Positions 55,878 through 64,000 of a stretch of DNA of 64,000 nt are shown in pieces (within the stretch, counting starts at the first letter, position 1; each line of letters starts with the position of its first letter). The stretch is from Przewalskia tangutica (lineage: Eukaryota > Streptophyta > Magnoliopsida > Solanales > Solanaceae): positions 16,923,501 to 16,987,500 of the forward strand of contig CM056733.1 of assembly GCA_029844215.1 (NCBI GenBank). The letters are read 5' to 3'. The position numbers were made by a program, and so were the translations under genes. The notes under the pieces were generated by a model. That model ran no database searches. It had not been told where the DNA came from and saw only the letters and a list, made by a program, of their open reading frames with translations.

Positions 55878-58800
55878 TGTCACGACCAGGCCGGGGCATG
55901 GTGGTGCCCTACACAGGCACCACTACAGTATACATTAGAGAATAACAGCGGAACATACATGAAACTATAAAATAGAACAACAGTAAAATAACGAGTTAGC
56001 CGATAGGGCTACCTCCCTGGACATAAATATATACAACCAAAAAGAGTTTCCTCATTTCCTTTACAAACTGACCCACAATATGTGACTACAGACCTCTAAG
56101 AGTTTTAACATAACAACTGTGGCGGGACAGGGCCCCGCCATACCCCTGCATATACATGAATCTACAACCTCAGGGAAACCGTGCAAGAGATAAGCCTCGG
56201 AGCAAATGGAGCTTTTTCCCAAAATCGACCGAGATCCTAAGAGCAAGGATCACCAACACAGGTACCTAAAACTGCGGGCATGAACGCGGCCCCGAAGAAA
56301 GTCGATTACAACAAGTACCGAATATGGAGCGAAATAATGTACGATGCAGATCATAAGCTGTACAAAAGAATGCGAGGACAAATATCTGAGTACATACGGA
56401 TCTGCCGTGTCATTACCACTTATGAACTTAATCGTACCTTATCATCTTTTCCCATTTTCAATAAATGTTATAGCCATATCTTACGTACATACTTAGGAGA
56501 AGTCATTAAGTTCATTTCCATCTAACTTACTTACCTTTCATAACACAATCCGGCCCTTTATGGAGGGACGCATATACTACCCGGCCCAATCTGGGACGCG
56601 ATCAAGTCACACAATATCAAAGCGTGTCCGTGGAATCCCCCATCACTACCGAAGCGGTATAAGCGTAAAATATAACCATGTGGCGCGCGTGGCATCCCAC
56701 CACCGTCGGCGTACACATATACAACGCATATATATCTCACGCGCGTGGAATCCTACATCCGCTGCCGATAACTATAAGTGTAAAAATATAACCATGTGCG
56801 CGCCCGTGGCATCCCACCTCACTGTCGGCGTACACATATACAACACATATATATATATCTATATAACGCGGCCGCATGCCCCGGAATCCCACATCGTATA
56901 AGCATGGCCATAACGTGCCCTCGGCATCCCTCATCGTAGGTGCAGGTCTTCATAGGGAGCTAGCCCATGGAGTAAAATATAACATGGTCGCATGCCCCGG
57001 AATCCCATCGTATAAGCATGGCCATGGAGTAATAAAGCAGCGGGCATCTAACGCGCATCCCGCCGCGTGCCCGACATCCTCATCGTATAAGCATGGCGAA
57101 TCGATCACAATGGAAGCATACGTGGAATCCCCGTCACTGCGATGCGTCAGATAAAATGTCCGGCATCTAACCGCGTCCTGGTCACATGCCGGAATCGCAT
57201 CGTATAAGCATGTCCAAGGATCAATCATGATGGAAGCATACGTGGAACCCACATCAGCGCCGATGCGTCAAGTAAACTTATAACAAGACCCTCCAACCGA
57301 GAGTCACGACAACGTAGCATATAATACTTGCACTTAAAGCTATCACAAGAAAATACAGGAAAGTTCATTAAACCTTTAGACTTCCATTTTTATAAACTCA
57401 TGACACTTTCGTTTTACACATCAAAATCCAGGAATTTAACCCCAAGTACTACGTACTTTACTCTTTTAGAAAGTCCCTTTTTCAAATAAAACTTCCAAGA
57501 TACTAACAACCGTAGTATCAAGTCATACTACCTTCAAGACAAGTCACAATACCTTCTTAGAAATACAATTACCGGCTTCTAAATCAAGTGACTTCTTCCT
57601 TAAAACATTAAAAGATTTATACCATTAAGACAGTTGCCCTTCTTTATTTCAAACTATTTCTTTGCTTACATTATTAGAGAAAACCATTCTCTTAACCTTC
57701 CATAAAGCCGTTATAACCAACTTCCCATAAAGCCGTTATAACCCTTTATGGTTTTAGACCAACTCATTCCTTTTATAACCAAGAGACTTCTACTTTTTGA
57801 AACCAAGTATAATATACTTTCAAATCAATTCTCTTAACTTTCAAAAATACAATTAGTCTCTTAACCTTTAGAACTCAAGTGACTCCTTTTATTATAAAAC
57901 CTTAGGCAATTGATGCCTTAAAATTCAAGTTGCCTTTTCATTAAAATCAAGTCATTTATCTATCCATAAAGCAAATATAACCAACTTCCCATAAAGCCGT
58001 TATATTCACTTTATACCTTAGCCAAAAATACAATTTCCTATCCAAGGGACTTATACGTTTAAAACGGAACAAATATCACATACTTCAAAACTCTTCAAGT
58101 CCCTTAACTTATATAAAACATTAGACATCCTTAATACTTTCAAAGAAGTGAGTTAATCTCCTAACTCACCCGACTTGGATATTCATAAAACTAGTAAAGG
58201 ATATCAAGGTGTTGTACGTCTACCGTACTACATACGTGCAACTAGTCATGCTCAAAAGATAGGAAAGGTTCTACATAGAGTAAATCACACAACTACCTCT
58301 TAACTTCTAAGAGTAGAAGGAAACATGAAATAATACCACAGGTATATTCCATACATAGAATCATGCCAAAGGAAGGAAGAGGTTCACATACCTCGCGATG
58401 ATTATCGACAAGTAGCAAAATGCTCCAAAGTACTTCAACCTTGATAGCTATTCCATCCTTCAAGTAGGATACGCTATACTTAGTACTTCAACCTATAATG
58501 GTCACAATACGTCCATTAACCTCTTACTTCAAACGTAGAATATTCTAAGTTCTAAGTCACTAAATTCTACGGAAAATCGGACAGCACCTCCTTTGTTTCT
58601 ACTCACTTTGCCACCTTTTTCAAGGCCGAATACAATAACCAAACACGCCACATTTAAGGCCCAAACAATGCAATCAACAATAGGGGATTACACGCCTACT
58701 AGACGTGTAAAATTCCGCCCCACAATAGATATCAAACTAATACAAACTATATGTCCAAATCGGCCACATGGAGTACCATAACACCAATTCTTATCCAATT

Positions 58801-59785
58801 TACATTTCAATACAAGTTGTTAGTATAACATGATATCAAGTCGCAATTGATTATAACTACTATAATCTTCAAGTAATTAACATGCGATGATTCTAGTAAA
58901 TGACCAAATTGTAATCCAACTTCACATGTCTTACATTACGTTTCGTATTTAAGGCTGCAAGCAATCCATAATACTTATAAACTTCAACACATATACTTCA
59001 TGCTAGCAACATGTAAAGCTAACAACAATATAAATAATCTTGTAACGCTTTTAAGAGACAAGATTATACCTCAACGAAACTCAATCCAACTCCAAATCCG
59101 AAGTCGCTCCTTAGCAACTTAGAGACTCTTCAATACACTTCAATCCGCTACTTAAGACCCTTAGAACAACACCAACCAATTTCCTTCAATCTTCCATACA
59201 AAACCTAGAAAGCAACTAGGTTTTCGCTTTGCGACTAACCCGAAAACTATCTTTTTCCGAGATTTTTCTATTGAGATATGCTTACTATACACTCAAGGAC
59301 CTTGGTTTAAAGTGTGGAGCTTATTGGACAAAAAACAAAAATTTTATCTTTTCAAATGCAAGGAACCCGAGAGCAACTAGAGGGAGTTCTTGAAATTTTG
59401 TAAATTTTTCTAAGTGTTGGGCTCTCTCTTGCTACTAGTAGTATTAAATAGCACATTGGAGGGTCAAGATGCAACCAAATGGGTGGTTTGGATGAGCTCT
59501 TATTAAATATCAAGTCTTGTGGGTCCTTGACCAAGTCAACTTTCTCAAGCTTTCAAGTTGCAAGACTTGTCTTGCTAACAAAGGTCCAATGATCCTTTAG
59601 CCCTTGCAAAAATCGTCTAAGGCATTTTTTTAAGGGGGGTGACACGTGTCGCCCTCCCATTCGTCACAATAATACGTTTTCCGACAATTTCATAATTCCG
59701 ATAAATTTTTACTAGTCTCAAATCTTAACATTTGGAATTCTTACGTACGTTCTTAAAGCGTGTCCTGTAAATACGGGGTGTAACA
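55878..59785 (-). repeat. 5' LTR of H
   Basis: 3908 bp, TGTCACGACC to GGGGTGTAACA on the plus strand. Near-end hairpin at about 56121-56142, degenerate GC-rich repeat block at 56621-57262, dyad GGGTGACACGTGTCGCCC at 59637-59654. Confidence 0.9.
56621..57262 (-). repeat. Degenerate tandem repeat block in H 5' LTR
   Basis: Irregular repeats of text such as CGTGGAATCCC and TCGTATAAGCATG, with CCATGTGCGCGC-type pieces. It occupies the same LTR position as the arrays of A, B, C and G. Unit length varies. Confidence 0.65.
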
Positions 59786-60184
59786 GGGGGTATGTACTGG
59801 GTAGGCTGGGATGAATATCTCACTCGCTGCTCGTCCAAAAACTCACCGGGATAACCAACCGGTCTAGCCCTCTTACGCTGATCTCCGCGTTGGCCCTCTA
59901 CCCTCGGTACACATGTCTGTACTGCTGAATAACTTCCTGCTGGTGAAACTGTAGCACCGCTATCTTGGTCAATAATACAACTGCTTCCCTTATGACCCTA
60001 TAGTCTTCTCTAGCCCAGAAGGCTCAAGTCTTTGGGGCCTCAATACACAGCCAGAAGAACTTCATGACTACGACATAATATCTGGTATACCCTGGGCATA
60101 ATCCCTATCAAATCTCTGAGTCTTCCTGGTAGCTCCTGCTACTGTTTTGCCCTTCTGGGCGACTGTTGCCCTCCTTGGAGGCAT
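59786..60184 (-). pseudogene. gag: Gag fragment of I: N terminus fused to a pre-nucleocapsid part
   Basis: ATG complementary to the CAT at 60182-60184: MPPRRATVAQKGKTVAGATR, reaching a stop after about 39 codons near 60067. Further on, towards 59790, a minus-strand frame contains GDQRKRARPVGYPGEF and YSSQPTQ, comparable to QDQQKRARTAGSFGDF and the Gln-rich linker of A and B. The capsid domain that should lie between them is missing. Cut by H at 59785. Confidence 0.55.
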
Positions 60185-60296
60185 AGCTGTAACACAAAAA
60201 TACGTCAGAGAGGAATTATCTTAATAACACAACTCTATGGCATGATCTCAGAGTGAGAAGAATAGAAACCAACTTCTAAATGTCCTGTAGCCTCCT

Positions 60297-60330
60297 GTTT
60301 ATGGGTGTGGCGCGCAACACACCGATAATC
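60297..60330 (-). promoter_or_regulatory. Leader hairpin of I with GCGCGC loop
   Basis: Minus strand: outer stem GATTAT/ATAAAC (one mismatch), inner stem GGTGTG/CACACC, loop TTGCGCGC. The loop palindrome is GCGCGC instead of GTGCAC, still self-complementary. Confidence 0.65.
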
Positions 60331-60565
60331 AAGACTCTACTAGACACGATGTTATACCCCGTATTTCCAGAGTATGTACGTAAGGGAATACGTACAAAAA
60401 GTTTGGCTTTAAAGTTAGCCTTGGACGTTTTATTTGTGCACAACACACTAGAAGAATCGTTTTCCGACGAAACGTTTCCACAACTTTCGTAGGGAAAATT
60501 CCGACTATGTCATTTAGTATTTTTGCGGATTTTTCCGAGAGACGAAACATTTTGGACCAACGGGA

Positions 60566-60763
60566 GGGCGACACTTGTCACCCTCCAATTGGTGGACTTG
60601 ACACGGCAATAGGGCCGATTGGGTTGGCTTCTTTTGTCTTGGAGTTGGTAGGATATTTTGTGTGCAAGTTGGCCAAGGACACTTGCCTAAATCCTCACCC
60701 TACACTTGCCTTGCACTTGTCTTCATCTTGGCCATTGGTTGGCCAAGGCTTGAGCTATAAATA
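60566..60763 (+). promoter_or_regulatory. LTR promoter region of J: U3 dyad and TATA box
   Basis: GGGCGACACTTGTCACCC at 60566-60583 and TATAAATA at 60756-60763, 172 bp apart. Confidence 0.7.
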
Positions 60764-61959
60764 CCCCTCTTGAGATGAAGAGTTCTTCATCCACAAAAGC
60801 TTTCCAAGTCTAAAAATCCTTCCCTCTCCCTTTGTTAGCAATTCGTCCAACACCCCCCCTTCCCCTTGAGAAGCTTGGCCGAGGGCCTACCCCCCCTAGC
60901 TAGCCGAAATCTACCCCCCTCCCTTGGTAGAAAAGTTGTCTTCTAGTACCGTTATAATGCCCAAAATACCCTAGCCCAAATCCCTTAGTCCTTAGTAGAA
61001 GTTGTGAAGAACTTCTAAGGTTTCTTAGACTCTGGAGCGTACAACTTAGGAGCTAAACCTTGCTCGAACGCGACTTTATCTAGGATATTATTGGGCTTAC
61101 AGGGTAACTAATCCTAACCTCTTTTGAATTAGAGAATACTTCTGTTGTAGTATTAGAATAAGTATTAGATACTTAGAAGAATATCACGAATAGAATTGAA
61201 GCTGTTATCACGATAGAAGGGTTTAAAGAAGAATAATTGAACTGTACTCACATAGGATTTGTTTCACGATGAACTTACATAGCTCACTGGGTAGGGTTGT
61301 CTTTGCCCGACTTTCCAGTAGAATTATGAACCCCTGTTTAGAATGACCCTCAGGCGATCTTTGATAGATATCTGTGACTATTATAGGTGACTCTGCGCGA
61401 CATATTCAACTTGGCGGTGGTTTTATTTGAGAAGGTATGTGATTCTTCCTAAAGCATGATATTTTATAATATATAGTGCGGTAGGCGTACATGTGTTACT
61501 GAATAATAACTACGGCAATGTCTTTGACTTAAGCTGAATAATACTTATGGCAATGCCTCGGCTTAAGCACTGAATAATACTTACGGCAATGCCTCACGGC
61601 TTAAGCCGAATAACAAAGAAGCGAAAACATTTCAAAGAATCTTGAATCATTTTTATGAAGATAAATATTTGGTTTCTAAAACAAAAGCGTAAGAGTTATC
61701 TTGGCTTTATGGGAAGTTAGGTATAACGACTTAAGAAGATAAAAAGGCTGTTTACTTGTTTTGTTTATAAAAGCCTTGTATTGATTTACATTAAGTGTAG
61801 TAAGAATGTTTGATAAGTAGACATGTTATGGCGCTACTGTGTTAGTGTCTTGTAATCTTTGTGTAAGGGGTCATTCTTGCTTTGTGCTTACGTTGCTAAC
61901 CAGTAAGTCCATTGTCTTGTTATTGTATCACCTACCCCCGATCGTTATACCGAGGCTTG

Positions 61960-62200
61960 CCCCCTTGATGCGGTCTATACGGCTATGCGGTCTGTGAGAC
62001 TATGCGGGCAGCGGTATGCTCGAGATTGATCATTCCGGCGTTTAGCTTTGATGCGAGGACTCCTATGCGGTCTGTTGAGACTATGCGGTCTTTTGAGGCT
62101 ATGCGGTGCGGGAGCCTAGGCGGATGCGGGGTTAGCTGCCCCGATCGAGAAATATCTCATGCGGGTGCATGTGGGACCTATGCGAGTGCGGAAGTCGAGG
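61960..62200 (+). repeat. ATGCGG-rich block in J
   Basis: Repeats of CTATGCGGTCTGTGAGA-like units with ATGCGGG motifs, at the same LTR position as the arrays in A, C and G. Confidence 0.65.
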
Positions 62201-62827
62201 ACTAGGCACGCAGAATGATACTATGGGCGATTGGCCTTGCGATCATTCGCGGCCTAGAATAGACTATTCTGATTTTCCTATTCTGTTGTTGTTTGTGATG
62301 TGGCACTATGTGCAATTGGTGATTGTATTTGTGAAAAGGTTTTAAATACTTTGACTTCATTTATGTACTTTATAGTTTCACATAATTGGTACCTGTTGTA
62401 CTGACCTCCTTCGGGGGGCTGCGTTCATGCTGCAGGTAAGGGCAAGCAGGTGCTAGATCCACATCCTTAGGATCTTTGCGTTGGTGTCAGGAGCTCCATC
62501 TTCTCCGGAGGCTCTACTTTTGGGTATGATCTCCCTGTATTGTAGATAGTTTTGTCTGATCGGTATGGCGGGGCCACTGTCGCCATAGTTGTTACTTCCT
62601 TAAGTGCAGAGTACTATTGGGCGGTTGGGATGTAAGCGCAAAACTTGAGTTATTTATATTATGCCGAAAGGCAAGCTTTTCATCGAGATAAAGCGTGTCT
62701 TATTTTATAAAGCTGTTTCTGTCTTGTTTTATATTCATTGGTTACTCGATGTATGACTACTTGGGTGCCGGTAAGGCACGATCACGAACCGGGCGGGTCG
62801 TGACACGATCTGACATTCAGAGGTATC

Positions 62828-62839
62828 GCTCTGATACCA
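62828..62839 (-). promoter_or_regulatory. Primer binding site of I (tRNA-iMet)
   Basis: TGGTATCAGAGC on the minus strand, three bases from the LTR end at 62843. It lies in a small inverted repeat (GGTATC and GATACC). Confidence 0.85.
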
Positions 62840-62842
62840 CTC

Positions 62843-63195
62843 TGTCACGCCCCGAACCCCGGGCCCGTGATTGGTGCCCTACCTGGGCATGCTCCTACCT
62901 TAACAACCCAATTAAACTGCGGAATTTAAATAATACCCTTCGTTTTTTAAAAACCAACGTACATGCAAGGGCAAAGCTGACAAGGCTTCCATATAAGATA
63001 CATAATAAAAAGCACTAAACTGTACACGAGTCCAATCCCACATATGAATATAGACCTCTAAGAGTTTTACTGAACTATGACGGGACAAGGCCCCGCCGTA
63101 CCCATAACTGTACAAAATCCTGTACTGGAGGATCTATACCCAAAATGATAAACTCCTGAACAGGAGGCCCTGCCGTACCCATAACTGTACAAAAG
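62843..63195 (-). repeat. 5' LTR end of I, truncated
   Basis: About 350 bp of LTR end, starting TGTCACGCCCCG and including the near-end hairpin text (about 63077-63098). It ends at the junction with K. A 29-bp segment is repeated at 63089-63117 and 63166-63194. Confidence 0.75.
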
Positions 63196-64000
63196 CCCTC
63201 CACTTGCCTTCATCTTGGCCCTTGAAGGCCCTATAAATACCCCCCTTAGTTGAAGACTTCTTCATCCACAACACAACTTCCAAGTTTTAAAAACTCCTTC
63301 CCCCTCTCTATAGTTTTCGTCCAAGCCTCCCCCTCCCCCTTTGTGAGGCCCTTGGCCGAGAAATACCCCCCCTTCCTAAGTGGTGCTAGCCGAAAGTACC
63401 CCCCCTCCCTTGAGTGTTGTTCTCGTAAAACACCCCCCCCCCCCTTGGTAGAAAAATACTCTCCAAGTATTGTTACTATTCCAAAATACCTTAGCCTTAT
63501 ACCTTGTTGTATTCCAAAGTTACCTCTATACGTAGAGCAGGAAATACTACGTTATGTCCTTTTAGTCTCAAAGCGAAACCACAGGAAAATCTTCATAGTT
63601 GGTTGAAGTGCTAAATAGAAGTTGTTTAGAAACTTCTAAGGGTTGTTTGGAGCGGGTTGGAGCATCGGAGTAGGAGCTAAACGTTGCTCGGGATCGACAT
63701 TTAAACTTGGATAATTTTGGGCTTATCGAGGTAAATACTCTTGTCCTTCTTTTGTAATTGGAAATTACATCACGTAGTTGTATACAAATGAGTATAAGAT
63801 ATATAGAAGGATGGTATAAGAGAAGAGAATTGAATTGAAATCACATCGGAAGAATATTAAAGAAGAAGATTGAATGTACTTACATGGGAATTTGTATTCT
63901 GATGGACTTGTGTAGTTTAACGAGTAGGGAAGTCTGCCCGATTTTCCGTAGAATAGAGAACCCTGCGCTTAGAATGTTCTCTGAGTAGTCTAGGCGTTGA
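63196..64000 (+). repeat. Element K: LTR lacking its first few hundred bases
   Basis: From about 63196 the plus strand matches the A/C/J-type LTR starting shortly before the TATA box (TATAAATA 63232-63239). It continues through the C-rich tract (63290-63460) and the region following it to the window end. The U3 terminus and dyad are absent, so this copy is 5' truncated at the junction with I. Confidence 0.8.
63232..63239 (+). promoter_or_regulatory. TATA box of K LTR
   Basis: TATAAATA followed by ACCCCCCTTAG and the C-rich tract, as in A and C; no dyad upstream. Confidence 0.6.

Larger units (their letters stand above)
52561..59785 (-). mobile_element. Element H: gag-only LTR element, 3' LTR truncated
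   Basis: On the minus strand: 5' LTR 59785-55878, internal region 55877-54081, 3' LTR 54080-52561 cut short. The 3' LTR remnant aligns with 58262-59785 of the 5' LTR at about 98-99% by eye; the missing part is about 2.4 kb. The internal region (1797 bp) contains primer binding site, leader hairpin, gag and polypurine tract only. GGGGG (59786-59790) would be the right target duplication; the left one is lost. Confidence 0.88.
60350..62805 (+). mobile_element. Element J: solo LTR nested in the leader of I
   Basis: About 2456 bp from TGTTATACCCCGTATTTCC to GGGTCGTGACA, without internal region. The left flank is CACGA (60345-60349). CACGA recurs at 62804-62808, overlapping the terminal CA of the LTR by two bases. 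The left part (60350-61050) is close to C's LTR; the rest has many short losses. Dyad 60566-60583, TATA box 60756-60763, ATGCGG-rich block about 61960-62200. Confidence 0.88.
59786..63195 (-). mobile_element. Element I: remnant of a minus-strand element (gag start, leader, LTR end)
   Basis: Internal sequence 59786-60349, interrupted by J, resumes at about 62804 and reaches the primer binding site at 62828-62839. An LTR starts at 62843 (TGTCACGCCCCG) and is cut at 63195. The left side was lost beyond H. The LTR end differs from the others (TGTCACGCCCC rather than TGTCACGACCC), so it is a related but distinct subfamily. Confidence 0.75.

Overview
The window looks like a block of plant (angiosperm) repeat DNA, made almost entirely of long terminal repeat (LTR) retrotransposons of one Ty3/gypsy family nested inside one another. 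Every primer binding site matches the 3' end of the initiator methionine tRNA (TGGTATCAGAGC). The Gag and Pol pieces resemble the Tekay/Del chromoviruses common in eudicots; an asterid or Solanaceae-like host is only a guess. I found no host gene, tRNA, rRNA or CRISPR array.

Layout, using working names. L (1-542, minus) is an LTR end inserted in element E. E (543-9427, minus) is an old copy with a ruined pol. F (9428-10187 and 46402-46637, minus) is an old LTR that received A and G and probably E. A (10188-46396, plus) is a gag-only element with 5-bp target duplication ACCAA. Its 3' LTR holds B (18217-45328, minus; duplication CTTCT), which has three LTRs and two internal regions in tandem. 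B's 5' LTR holds C (31518-39770, plus; duplication TTTCA) and the solo LTR D (40034-43528, minus; duplication TTGTC). G (46638-52560, plus) carries a broken gag-pol and is cut off inside RNase H. H (52561-59785, minus) is gag-only and lies in I (59786-63195, minus). I also received the solo LTR J (60350-62805, plus). K (63196-64000, plus) is a truncated LTR running off the window.

A, B, C and H have LTRs of about 3.4-3.9 kb around a short internal region (1.8-2.5 kb) that holds only a gag-like frame with zinc knuckles. They are presumably non-autonomous and copied in trans by pol-bearing relatives such as E and G, which share their leader and gag. The elements share cis signals: a 34-nt leader hairpin with a self-complementary loop (GTGCAC, or GCGCGC in I) that looks like a retroviral dimerisation kissing loop, with covarying stems; an inverted repeat touching the polypurine tract; an 18-bp dyad in U3 held about 172-177 bp from the TATA box; and a covarying hairpin near the LTR end.

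Many copies differ from their near-identical partners mainly at CAG/CTG (and CCG) trinucleotides, with small deletions or changes to CACG, CG or GG. I suspect assembly or base-calling error at CHG-methylated sites, so many apparent gag frameshifts may not be real.
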